Assembly (NCBI RefSeq): GCF_900110885.1
Contig: NZ_FOFJ01000033.1
Location: 1 to 39,954 of the forward strand
Source of the DNA: Azotobacter beijerinckii
GTDB taxonomy: Bacteria > Pseudomonadota > Gammaproteobacteria > Pseudomonadales > Pseudomonadaceae
DNA: 39,954 nt
Reading direction: 5' to 3'
Shown: piece by piece, positions 1 through 7,697 of the stretch
How positions within the stretch are numbered: position 1 is the stretch's first letter
Layout of the letters: the number at the start of each line of letters is the position of its first letter
Program-made: the position numbers and the translations under genes
Notes under the pieces: generated by a model
Databases searched by the model: none
Told to the model about the DNA's origin: nothing
The model's input: only the letters and a program-made list of their open reading frames with translations

Positions 1-61
1 CGCCAGTCGTTGTGCAAAGTGCCGGCGCACCGCTTGCGCGGGCGCCGGTCGGTGCATGACC

Positions 62-667
62 TCAGAAGTCAAAGAACACCGTTTCCCCTTCGCCCTGGAT
101 GCGGATGTCGAAGCGGTAGGCGGTCTTGCCGTCCACTTCGCAGCGCTTGGCGATCAGGGTCTTGCGACGCTCCGGCTGCTCGATCAGGTTCAGCACCGGA
201 TCGACGGCATTGGCTTCGACTTCGTCGTCGAAGTAGAGGCGGGTCTGCAGCTGGATGTTGATGCCGCGGGCGAACAGCGACACGCTGATGTGCGGCGCCA
301 TCGGTTTGCCGGTGGCGTTCTTCACCACGCCCGGCTTGACGGTCTTCACCGTCCACTCGCCGGCATCGAAGGTGGTCGCGGTGCGGGCGAAGCCGTTGAA
401 GGACTTCTCCAGGTCGTAGGCGGTGTCGTAGACGCCTTCGTGGTTGGCCTGCCAGAGCTCCAGGTAGGAGTCGCGGACCAGGTGGCCGTTACCGTCCAGG
501 ACCTTGCCGATCAGGACGATGTGCTCGCCCGGCGCACCCTCCTTGGCCATTTCGTTCCAGATTTCCTGTTCGCGGGTCGGGTTGCCGGCGGCGGCGCCGG
601 CCAGGCCGATGTGCACGTAGGGACCAGCGGTCTGCGAGGGGGTTTCCGGCAGCAGTTCGTATTTCAT
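62..667 (-). CDS. pcaG: Protocatechuate 3,4-dioxygenase alpha subunit PcaG
   Basis: This is the alpha subunit of the iron(III) intradiol dioxygenase that cleaves protocatechuate to 3-carboxy-cis,cis-muconate in the beta-ketoadipate pathway (cytoplasm). The 201-aa product has the intradiol dioxygenase fold signature: an N-terminal SQTAGPYVHIGL, the LELWQANHEGVYD strand and a C-terminal FDIRIQGEGETVFFDF. The alpha chain lacks the full His/Tyr iron-ligand set, as expected for PcaG. The start at 667 is chosen because GAAGGAG lies 6 nt upstream and the length fits the family; the longer upstream reading is an out-of-frame shadow of pcaH. It sits 17 bp downstream of pcaH in one transcription unit. 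Only 61 bp follow in the window, with no clear terminator. Confidence 0.96.
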   Translation of the reverse strand: MKYELLPETPSQTAGPYVHIGLAGAAAGNPTREQEIWNEMAKEGAPGEHIVLIGKVLDGNGHLVRDSYLELWQANHEGVYDTAYDLEKSFNGFARTATTFDAGEWTVKTVKPGVVKNATGKPMAPHISVSLFARGINIQLQTRLYFDDEVEANAVDPVLNLIEQPERRKTLIAKRCEVDGKTAYRFDIRIQGEGETVFFDF

Positions 668-684
668 GGTCGGCTCCTTCTCAC

Positions 685-1404
685 TCACTGATTTTCGAAA
701 CAGGTCTGGCGCTGGCCACGCAGCACGATGTTGAAACGGTACGCCAGGCAGTCCATGGGCACGTTGCTGCTCAGGTCCAGGCGGCCGATCAGGGTCTCGA
801 TGGCGTCCGGGTTGGCGATGGTGCGGACGATCGGGCACTTCGGAATCAGCGGGTCGCCCTCGAAGTACATCTGGGTGATCAGTTTGGTGGAGATCGACGG
901 GCCGCTGATCGACACGTGGATGTGCGACGGACGCCACTCGTTCGGGCCGTTGCGCCACGGGTAGGGACCGGGCTTGACGGTGCGGAAGTAGTAGTAGCCG
1001 TTCGCGTCGGTCAGGGTACGGCCGACCCCGCCGAAGTTGGGGTCCAGCGGCGCCAGGTAGCTGTCGTTCTTGTGACGGTAGCGGCCGCCGGCGTTGGCCT
1101 GCCACATTTCCACCAGGGTATGCGGAACCGGATTGCCGTACTGGTCGATCACCCGACCGCACATGATGACGCGCTCGCCGACCGGCAGACCGCCGTGGTT
1201 GAAGTTGAGCAGCAGGTCGTTGTCGTACTTGCCCATCTTCAGATGGGTGAAGTCCGGACCGGTGGTCTCCGAGAGGGACTGCGGAATGCTGACCAGGGCC
1301 TGGCTCGGCGAGCGGGCGATGGTGGTCTTGTAATCCGGGGTATAACCTTTCGGCTGCCAATTCCGGTCACGGGCGACGAAACGGCGGGTATCGAGCTCGG
1401 ACAT
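685..1404 (-). CDS. pcaH: Protocatechuate 3,4-dioxygenase beta subunit PcaH
   Basis: This is the catalytic, iron-binding subunit of protocatechuate 3,4-dioxygenase and partner of PcaG. The 239-aa length is normal. The iron ligands are visible as Tyr109, Tyr148, His161 and His163 (the SHIHVS motif), which match Tyr108, Tyr147, His160 and His162 of the mature Pseudomonas enzyme after removal of Met1. The ATG at 1404 has an AAGGAG ribosome site about 6 nt upstream. The gene lies downstream of pcaQ on the same strand, and the 125-bp gap holds a PcaQ-type operator. Expression is probably induced by protocatechuate or a pathway intermediate through PcaQ; this is inference from the family. Confidence 0.97.
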   Translation of the reverse strand: MSELDTRRFVARDRNWQPKGYTPDYKTTIARSPSQALVSIPQSLSETTGPDFTHLKMGKYDNDLLLNFNHGGLPVGERVIMCGRVIDQYGNPVPHTLVEMWQANAGGRYRHKNDSYLAPLDPNFGGVGRTLTDANGYYYFRTVKPGPYPWRNGPNEWRPSHIHVSISGPSISTKLITQMYFEGDPLIPKCPIVRTIANPDAIETLIGRLDLSSNVPMDCLAYRFNIVLRGQRQTCFENQ

Positions 1405-1516
1405 CTCAGGCTCCTTGTTCTTGGGATTGTGGAGTCGCTAGAACCGCAAGGCGGCTACGCGAGACGAAGTGTCACACCCGGGAGCCTGGATGGAAATTGA
1501 AAAGAACGCCTCGACA

Positions 1517-1534
1517 CATAACCATATGGTTATG
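1517..1534. promoter_or_regulatory. PcaQ-type LysR operator, perfect 18-bp palindrome
   Basis: CATAACCATATGGTTATG is a perfect inverted repeat 113 bp upstream of the pcaH start. It fits the PcaQ motif reported in Sinorhizobium (ATAACC-N4-GGTTAA) with one base different. The pcaQ stop codon (1530-1532) lies inside the right arm, so the operator is partly coding sequence. Confidence 0.75.
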
Positions 1535-2462
1535 AATCTGTAGCCCCGCTCAGTTCCCTGGCCACCTGCCGCAACTCGTCGCAGAACCACTGCGCGGCCA
1601 GCGGCAGCGGCAGCGCCGAGTTCCAGCAGAAGCCGATCGAGCCGCCCGCCTCGCGCACGCCCAGGGCCAGCTCGACCAACTGGCCGGCCTGCAGATCCAG
1701 GCGCACCGCATCCAGCGGCGCCAGCCAGAGTGCGTCGCTGGAGAGCACATAGCGGCGGCTCAGCACCGGCGAGAGGGTTTCCAGGCGCTGCGCCGGCAGG
1801 GGAATGCCACACTGGACGAAGAAGCTCTCGGCATACTGGCGAATGGTGGTCCCGGCCAGCGGCAGAATCAGCGGATAATCGCCAAGCGGCGCCAGATCGG
1901 AGAGGTCGGCACCGAGCAGCGGGTGCCCGGGCCGGACCACCAGCGCCATGGACTCACTGTAGAGATGCTCGAAGGTCAGCCCGCGGATTTCCGGGCTGTC
2001 GGTCATCCGCCCGACCACCAGATCCAGCTCGCCGACCCGCAGCAGCGCGAGCAGGTAGGCGCTGAGGCCGGTGGCGACGCTGACCACCAGTGCCGGATGG
2101 TTGCGGTGCAGGCGCAGCACCACCTCCGGCATCACCTGGCTCTCCACCGTCGAAAGCACCCCGACGCGCACCACCCCGCCGGCCTGGCTGTCGCCGCGCA
2201 GGGTGTTGACGCCGTCGCGCAGGGCCTGCACGCAGGGCCCGGCATAGCGCAGGAAGGTGATCCCCGCCGGGGTCAGGGATACCCCGGACTTGCCGCGCTC
2301 GAACAGCCGGGCGTCGAGGATCTCCTCCAGCTCCTTGAGCGTCTTGGACATCGCCGGCTGGGACACTGCCAGGGCATCCGCCGCCTTGGCGAAGCTGCGC
2401 TGCCGGGCCACTTCGAGGAAGCTGACCAGATGGCGGAACTTGATACGGTTGTCGACAAGCAT
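1530..2462 (-). CDS. pcaQ: LysR-family regulator PcaQ
   Basis: A 310-aa LysR-type transcription factor, the probable activator of pcaHG. The N-terminal winged helix-turn-helix is clear (residues about 8-66: RHLVSFLEVARQRSF, then AAALAVSQPAMSKTLKELE-like helices), followed by the periplasmic-binding-protein-like effector domain. It is called PcaQ because it lies directly upstream of pcaHG on the same strand, as in Pseudomonas, and because a matching palindrome lies between them. The start at 2462 (MLVDNRIKFRHL) fits the family better than the 10-residue longer ATG at 2492; neither has a strong ribosome site. The stop codon overlaps the operator. Confidence 0.9.
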   Translation of the reverse strand: MLVDNRIKFRHLVSFLEVARQRSFAKAADALAVSQPAMSKTLKELEEILDARLFERGKSGVSLTPAGITFLRYAGPCVQALRDGVNTLRGDSQAGGVVRVGVLSTVESQVMPEVVLRLHRNHPALVVSVATGLSAYLLALLRVGELDLVVGRMTDSPEIRGLTFEHLYSESMALVVRPGHPLLGADLSDLAPLGDYPLILPLAGTTIRQYAESFFVQCGIPLPAQRLETLSPVLSRRYVLSSDALWLAPLDAVRLDLQAGQLVELALGVREAGGSIGFCWNSALPLPLAAQWFCDELRQVARELSGATDS

Positions 2463-2614
2463 GGAGGCCCCGAAGGATCGGCCGGAAGGCATCCCGGCGA
2501 GATGGAGGTCAGTGTGCGCAAGCGCCGGCCGGCGGCCTGCCCCAGGCGAGAACCGCCGCCGAACAGCCGGGCCGGGAACGCAGTCCCGGCGGCCCCGCCC
2601 GCTTCAGGGGCGTT

Positions 2615-3466
2615 TCAGGCGAACACCACCGTGCGGTTGTCGTGCACCAGCACGCGGTCCTCAAGGTGATAGCGCAAGCCGCGGGAGAGCACCATCTTCT
2701 CCACGTCCTTGCCGAGGCGCACCAGGTCCTCGACGCTGTCCCGGTGGGTGATGCGCACCACGTCCTGCTCGATGATCGGGCCGGCGTCCAGTTCCTCGGT
2801 GACGTAGTGGCAGGTCGCGCCGATCAGCTTCACCCCGCGCAGCGAGGCCTGGTGATAGGGCCGGGCGCCGACGAAGGACGGCAGGAAGCTGTGGTGGATG
2901 TTGATCACCTGCATGGCGAACTCGCGGCACAATTGCGGCGGCAGGATCTGCATGTAGCGGGCCAGCACCACGGTGTCGGCGGCATGCTCCCGGACCAGCC
3001 GGGACACCTCGGCGAAGGCCGGCTCCTTGTTCTGCGGATCGACCGGCACATGGTAATAGGGAATGCCATGCCACTCGACCATGCTGCGCAATTCGTCGTG
3101 GTTGGCGATCACGCAGGGAATCTCGCAAGCCAGTTCGCCACTGTGCCAGCGGTGCAACAGGTCGGCCAGGCAATGGGACTCGCGGCTGGCCATCAGTACC
3201 ACGCGCTTGAGCTGGCTGGAGTCGCTGACCCGCCACTCCATGGAAAACTCCCGGGCGATCGGCGCGAAGGCGCGACGGAACTCCTCGAGATCGAACGGCA
3301 GGGAGTCCGCGCGAATTTCATGGCGCATGAAGAACCAGCCGCTGTGGGTATCCGAATGGTGGCTCGCCTCGGTTATCCAGCCGTTGTAGGTGGCCAGGAA
3401 GTTACTGACCTTGGCGACGATGCCGACCCGGTCGGGGCAGGCGATCACCAGCCGAAATGTACGCAT
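2615..3466 (-). CDS. purU: Formyltetrahydrofolate deformylase PurU
   Basis: Hydrolyses 10-formyltetrahydrofolate to formate and tetrahydrofolate, balancing one-carbon pools and supplying formate for purine synthesis. The 283-aa protein has an N-terminal ACT domain (about 1-85, opening RTFRLVIACPDRVGIVAKVS) and a formyltransferase-fold domain. The expected catalytic triad is visible as Asn189 and His191 (VINIHHSFLPSF) and Asp227 (EELDAGPIIEQD). It is transcribed away from mvaT, the same neighbour as in Pseudomonas (purU1-mvaT). A GC-rich hairpin at 2571-2590 follows the stop codon but lacks a T run, so it is only a weak terminator candidate. Confidence 0.96.
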   Translation of the reverse strand: MRTFRLVIACPDRVGIVAKVSNFLATYNGWITEASHHSDTHSGWFFMRHEIRADSLPFDLEEFRRAFAPIAREFSMEWRVSDSSQLKRVVLMASRESHCLADLLHRWHSGELACEIPCVIANHDELRSMVEWHGIPYYHVPVDPQNKEPAFAEVSRLVREHAADTVVLARYMQILPPQLCREFAMQVINIHHSFLPSFVGARPYHQASLRGVKLIGATCHYVTEELDAGPIIEQDVVRITHRDSVEDLVRLGKDVEKMVLSRGLRYHLEDRVLVHDNRTVVFA

Positions 3467-3989
3467 GATGAGGACAACTCCAGAACTCGCGAAAGCGCCA
3501 TTCTAGCCACAGCGCCGGAAAACTTCAGTAATCCATACCGGGACAGGGAAAAACGGCCGGGCACGCACCCACAACACTCTGCACAACAGCCGGATTGCAC
3601 TGCGCCGGAGGATAAACGGCAGATATCGCCGGGCCATCCCGGATTGAATCGGCACATCAAACAGGGCCATGCGGGACTTTTCTTCAAACACCGTTAATAG
3701 CCCGACGGGCACGGGCTCGAGTTTGTCGACATTCGCCGCGACGAAAGCACCGGCGATTCCATTGTCCGCCCATCGCGGCCAGGCTCACGTCGCCGTCGAC
3801 TGTGCCCGAGTATTAGGGAGCGATAAAACTTCGCCCGGGCTACTTCTACGGCGACTTTCCGCAGGCGGCGAAAAAGGCCGCAATTAAAGTTAAACAAAGT
3901 TTTCTAGGATATTTACTTGCCAACAACGCCTGACTATCATTGAGCCAGAACTCGTCTAATCACCCCGCTGGGGGTTCAAGGTAAGTAAA
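3467..3989. other. Divergent intergenic region purU/mvaT
   Basis: These 523 bp hold no convincing gene; short readings on both strands lack family character. The half nearest mvaT becomes AT-rich (3880-3960), as usual for an MvaT/H-NS-family promoter that binds its own product. The other half should hold the purU promoter. Confidence 0.6.
3912..3940 (+). promoter_or_regulatory. Candidate sigma-70 promoter of mvaT
   Basis: TTTACT (3912-3917), a 17-bp spacer and TATCAT (3935-3940) lie about 50 bp before the mvaT ATG in AT-rich DNA. The -10 matches 5 of 6 consensus bases and the -35 matches 4 of 6. Confidence 0.5.
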
Positions 3990-4370
3990 ATGTCCCTGAT
4001 CAATGAATACCGTGCCACCGAAGAGGCCATCAAGGAGCTCCAGGAGCGCCTGAAGAATCTGTCCCAGGACGACAAACTGCAGAAGGAACTGGAGTTCGAG
4101 GGCAAACTGCGCAAGCTGATGGGGGAATATCAAAAGTCCCTGCGCGACATCAATGCCCTGCTCGATCCGGACGCCAAGCCCGTGCGCGGCGTGCGCAGCG
4201 CCAAGGCCGCGCCGGCGCCCACCAAGCGGGCCCGCAAGGTCAAGCAGTACAAGAACCCCTATACCAATGAAACCATTGAAACCAAAGGGGGCAATCACAA
4301 GACCCTGAAGGAATGGAAAGCCCAGTACGGCGCCGATGTCGTCGAGGCCTGGGCTACTCTGCTCGACTGA
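3990..4370 (+). CDS. mvaT: H-NS-family global regulator MvaT
   Basis: A 126-aa xenogeneic silencer of the MvaT family, the Pseudomonas counterpart of H-NS, which coats AT-rich DNA and represses acquired genes. The N-terminal coiled-coil oligomerisation region (about 1-60, heptad-rich EYRATEEAIKELQERLKNL) is followed by a basic linker (APTKRARKVKQ) and the DNA-binding end (YKNPYTNETIETKGGNHKTLKEWKAQYG). The length is normal. It is monocistronic, with a promoter candidate upstream and a strong terminator downstream. The AT-rich cassette genes at 34.4-36.2 kb of this window are the type of DNA it would be expected to bind. Confidence 0.97.
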   Translation: MSLINEYRATEEAIKELQERLKNLSQDDKLQKELEFEGKLRKLMGEYQKSLRDINALLDPDAKPVRGVRSAKAAPAPTKRARKVKQYKNPYTNETIETKGGNHKTLKEWKAQYGADVVEAWATLLD

Positions 4371-4390
4371 GCAAAGTCGCCAGACTGCAA

Positions 4391-4421
4391 AAGAAACGCC
4401 GGCGAGGCCGGCGTTCTTTAT
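4391..4421. terminator. Bidirectional terminator mvaT/sbcB
   Basis: AACGCCGGC (4395-4403) pairs with GCCGGCGTT (4407-4415) around a 3-nt loop, with A-rich sequence before and CTTTATT after. The layout can stop both convergent transcripts. Confidence 0.85.
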
Positions 4422-4445
4422 TGGTTCCGGATTTAGCCCGACACC

Positions 4446-5876
4446 TCACACGGCATAGCGCTCGCCCAACTGCCGTGCATATTCGCGCCAGGCCGCGAGT
4501 ATCGAAAGCTGTTCGCCGCCCTTCTGCGCAAGCAGTTGTTTCAGCTGTGCATTGAAATTCTCCAGCGTATTGGGCGCTCCCCAAGCAGTGTCGCGCAGAC
4601 GCTGCCGGCAGAATTCCCGCCAACTCTCCCCCTCGGCCACCGTCAAAGTTTCCGGAAAATTGCGCGCCCGATAGCGGAACAGCAACTCGGGGAGACGTGC
4701 GTCGTCGAATCCCCAGTTTTTCCCACCCAGATTTTGCGGCTCGGCCCGGCGCACTTGTTCGCAAAGACGCCGGTCGCGCTCACCGAAGAATCCACCATAC
4801 AACTGCTGTTCCGGGTCCTCGCTGGCGGAAAATTCGTCGCCGGCATAAATCTGCGGCAGTTTTTCCTGCCAGACCTTTTGTGCCGCACACAACAAGTCCG
4901 CGCGCTTTTGGCACTCGGCCATCTCCAGTTGCAGACGCCCGACATCTTCCGCCCGCAATACCGACAAGGGCGCCAATACCGGACAACGATTGATATGCAC
5001 GAGTTTCAGGGGCACCGGCAATTCGGCGGTGTCCAGTTCTTCGCGGCGGGTATACAGGCGGCGGCGCAAAACTTCCGCATCGAGGTCGAGCAGCGGCGCC
5101 GGGTCGGCCTGCAGGTCGCAGACGATCAGGGCATTGCGGTTGGAGGGGTGCCAGGCCAGCGGCAGGACCACCGCCAGGTAGCTACGCTCAGCAGCGAAAC
5201 GCCCGGAGACGTGCAGCAGGGGGCGCAGCAGCCTGACCTGCTCCTGCACCCGCTGCTTGCTGCGCAACTGGTAGAGATAGCCATACAACTTGGGCTGGCG
5301 CTCGCGCAGCAGCCGGGCCAGGGCGATGGTCGCACGCACGTCGGCGAGGGCGTCGTGGGCTTGGCCGTGGTCGATGCCGTTGGCCGCGGTCAGCCGCTCC
5401 AGGCGGAGGGTGACCCGGCCCTCCTCCTGCGGCCATTGGATACCCTCGGGGCGCAAGGCGTAGGCGGTGCGCAGCAGGTCGATCAGGTCCCAGCGGCTGT
5501 TGCCGCCCTGCCACTCGCGGGCGTAGGGATCGAAGAAGTTGCGGTAGAGCGCGTAACGGCTGATCTCGTCGTCGAAGCGCAGGCTGTTGTAGCCCGCCGT
5601 ACAGGTGCCGGGGCGGGCCAGTTCGGCATGCAGGCGGGTCACGAACTCGGCCTCGCACAGCCCGCGCTCGGCGAGCAGGTCCGGCGTGATACCGGTGACC
5701 AGGCAGGCCGCCGGATGCGGCAGGATGTCATCGGCCGGCCGGCAGTAGAGGTTCAGCGGCGTGCCGATCTCGTTGAGGTCTTCGTCGGTGCGAATCCCCG
5801 CCACCTGCAGGGGACGGTCGCAGCGCGGATTGATGCCGGTAGTTTCGTAGTCGTACCAGAAGATGCTGGAGGTCAC
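4446..5876 (-). CDS. sbcB: Exodeoxyribonuclease I (SbcB)
   Basis: A 3'-5' single-strand DNA exonuclease acting in recombination and mismatch repair. The product is 476 aa, almost exactly the E. coli ExoI length (475). The DEDD-type nuclease motifs are visible: WYDYETTG at the N-terminus (Asp9, Glu11) and GIDHGQAHDALADVRATIAL near residue 180, followed by the SH3-like and helical ExoI C-terminal domains. The GTG start at 5876 (VTSSIFWYDYETTG) is chosen because the conserved sequence begins there; an ATG at 5915 would add 13 residues with no family character. It is convergent with mvaT, as in Pseudomonas. Confidence 0.95.
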   Translation of the reverse strand: MTSSIFWYDYETTGINPRCDRPLQVAGIRTDEDLNEIGTPLNLYCRPADDILPHPAACLVTGITPDLLAERGLCEAEFVTRLHAELARPGTCTAGYNSLRFDDEISRYALYRNFFDPYAREWQGGNSRWDLIDLLRTAYALRPEGIQWPQEEGRVTLRLERLTAANGIDHGQAHDALADVRATIALARLLRERQPKLYGYLYQLRSKQRVQEQVRLLRPLLHVSGRFAAERSYLAVVLPLAWHPSNRNALIVCDLQADPAPLLDLDAEVLRRRLYTRREELDTAELPVPLKLVHINRCPVLAPLSVLRAEDVGRLQLEMAECQKRADLLCAAQKVWQEKLPQIYAGDEFSASEDPEQQLYGGFFGERDRRLCEQVRRAEPQNLGGKNWGFDDARLPELLFRYRARNFPETLTVAEGESWREFCRQRLRDTAWGAPNTLENFNAQLKQLLAQKGGEQLSILAAWREYARQLGERYAV

Positions 5877-5994
5877 TGGGGGATTCCCGTCGATGGAATG
5901 GCGAAAGTCTACCATTCGCCCCGGCGCGGGCCGGCGCGGTTGCCTGGCGGTCGGCGGCTGGCTAGCATCGGGCTTTCACGAGCACGGTCGACCG

Positions 5995-6723
5995 ATGTCC
6001 GCGTCCCTCGCCCCGCCCCCTGCCGGCACCGCCCGGCAGCCGCCGCTGGATACCCGCTACCCGGTGGAGACGCCCGAAGGCATCGACCTCGCGCTGCATC
6101 CGGCCGGCCTGGTGCCGCGGGCCCTCGCCTTCGCCGTCGACCTGGCGATCCGCGGCCTGCTCCTGCTGCTGACCTTCCTCGCCCTCGGCCAGTTCGGCGA
6201 GCTGGGCATGGGCCTGACCAGCCTGCTCGTCTTCCTCGTCACCTGGTGGTACATGGTGCTCTTCGAGGTGCTCAACCAGGGCCGCTCGCCCGGCAAGCAG
6301 GTGCTCGGTCTGCAGGTGCTGCACGACGACGGCACCCCGGTCGGCTGGGCCGCCTCGCTGACCCGCAACCTGCTGCGCGTCGTCGATCTGCTGCCGTTCG
6401 GCTACAGCCTGGGCATCCTCAGTTGCCTTGCCCACCCGACCTTCAAGCGCCTCGGCGACCTGGCCGCCGGCACCCTGGTGGTCTACCGGGAGCGCCCGTC
6501 GTCGCACCCGGCCCTGCCCGAGGTCGCCGCGCAGCCGGCCCCCTTCGCCCTGCAGGCCGACGAGCGGCGTGCCCTGCTCGCCTTCGCCGAGCGCCAGAGC
6601 ACCCTGTCCGCCGGGCGCCGCCGCGAACTGGCGGGCATCCTCGCCGGACCGCTGCAGGTGCCGGAGGAGCAGGCCGAGGCCCGGCTCCTCGGCATCGCCC
6701 GCGAACTTCTGGGGCCGACATGA
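5995..6723 (+). CDS. RDD-family membrane protein
   Basis: A 242-aa inner-membrane protein with an RDD domain: GLVPRALAFAVDLAIRG supplies the conserved Arg and Asp in the first helix, and NQGRSPGKQVLGLQV is the family signature between helices. About four hydrophobic segments lie between residues 40 and 150, and the C-terminal 80 residues are soluble. RDD proteins are thought to be transporters or membrane partners; the substrate here is unknown. It opens a six-gene operon, and its TGA overlaps the next ATG (ATGA). The start at 5995 (MSASLAPPP) is preferred to the upstream reading that overlaps sbcB. Confidence 0.85.
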   Translation: MSASLAPPPAGTARQPPLDTRYPVETPEGIDLALHPAGLVPRALAFAVDLAIRGLLLLLTFLALGQFGELGMGLTSLLVFLVTWWYMVLFEVLNQGRSPGKQVLGLQVLHDDGTPVGWAASLTRNLLRVVDLLPFGYSLGILSCLAHPTFKRLGDLAAGTLVVYRERPSSHPALPEVAAQPAPFALQADERRALLAFAERQSTLSAGRRRELAGILAGPLQVPEEQAEARLLGIARELLGPT

Positions 6724-7697
6724 AGCAGACTCCGTTCGAACGGCGCCACCAGGCCGACTGGCAGGACTTCGCCCGCCAGCTCGACGCCCTCGAGCGCGGC
6801 AAACCCGGACCGGACAGCCGCCAGTTCCCTGCCGCCTACCGGCGTCTCTGCCGGCAGCTGGCGCTGGCCGAGGAACGCGGCTACGGCAGCCGGCTGGTCG
6901 AACAGCTGCAGCAGCTGGCGCTGCGCGGCCACCACCAGTTCTACCGCCACCGCAGTCACCTGGGCGCCCAAGGCATCGGTTTCCTGCTCGGCGGCTTCCC
7001 GCACCTGGTTCGCGAGGAGTGGCGCCTGGTGCTGGCCGCCAGCCTGCTGTTCTACGGCAGCCTGCTGGCCATGGGCCTGCTCGTCTACCACTTTCCGGAG
7101 CTGGTCTACAGCCTGCTCGCCCCCGACCAGGTGGTGCAGCTGGAAGCCATGTACGACCCCGACGCCAGCCGCCTCGGCCGCTTCGGCGAACGCAGCTCCG
7201 CCGCCGACTGGATGATGTTCGGCTACTACGTCATGAACAACCTCGGCATCGCCTTCCAGACCTTCGCCGGCGGCCTGCTGCTCGGCCTCGGCAGCCTGTT
7301 CTTCCTGCTCGTCAACGGCCTGTCGATCGGTGCGGCGGCCGGCCACCTGACCGGCATCGGCTACACCGACACCTTCTGGCCGTTCGTGATCGGCCACGGG
7401 GCCTTCGAGCTGACGGCCATTACTTTTGCCGGCGCAGCCGGTCTCAAGCTCGGCTGGGCCCTGTTCGCCCCCGGCCGCCTGCCGCGCGGCGAGGCACTGC
7501 GCCAGGCTGCGGCGCGCAGCGTGCGGCTGGTCGCCGGGGCGCTGCTGCTCCTGCTGATCGCCGCCTTCGTCGAGGCCTACTGGTCATCCATGACCTTCAC
7601 CGGGACGCCGCTCAAGTACGCGGTCGGCGTCCTGCTCTGGGGGCTGGTGGCGGCCTACTTCCTGCTGGCCGGACGCCCAGCCCATGCGCCCGACTGA
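6720..7697 (+). CDS. SpoIIM/DUF95-type membrane protein
   Basis: A 325-aa integral membrane protein of the stage II sporulation protein M (DUF95) family, widespread in non-sporulating bacteria next to RDD, MoxR and DUF58 genes. The hallmark stretch is present: NNLGIAFQTFAGGLLLGLGS, then LVNGLSIGAAAGHLTGIG and HGAFELTAITFAGAAGLKLG. A soluble N-terminal third (about 1-90) precedes roughly five membrane helices. The first codon overlaps the RDD stop, which implies translational coupling. The family's biochemical role is not established; a channel or assembly role with the MoxR ATPase is inference. Confidence 0.85.
   Translation: MKQTPFERRHQADWQDFARQLDALERGKPGPDSRQFPAAYRRLCRQLALAEERGYGSRLVEQLQQLALRGHHQFYRHRSHLGAQGIGFLLGGFPHLVREEWRLVLAASLLFYGSLLAMGLLVYHFPELVYSLLAPDQVVQLEAMYDPDASRLGRFGERSSAADWMMFGYYVMNNLGIAFQTFAGGLLLGLGSLFFLLVNGLSIGAAAGHLTGIGYTDTFWPFVIGHGAFELTAITFAGAAGLKLGWALFAPGRLPRGEALRQAAARSVRLVAGALLLLLIAAFVEAYWSSMTFTGTPLKYAVGVLLWGLVAAYFLLAGRPAHAPD

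Noticed and set aside
62..1360. 432-residue frame spanning pcaG and antisense to the pcaH frame
   Set aside because: The N-terminal part is the wrong frame of pcaH with low-complexity Arg/Pro/Gly content; only the final 201 residues (from 667) are PcaG.
4536..7697. Single 1053-residue reading frame on the plus strand
   Set aside because: It is antisense to sbcB and out of frame with the RDD gene for most of its length; only the SpoIIM-like part from 6720 is real.
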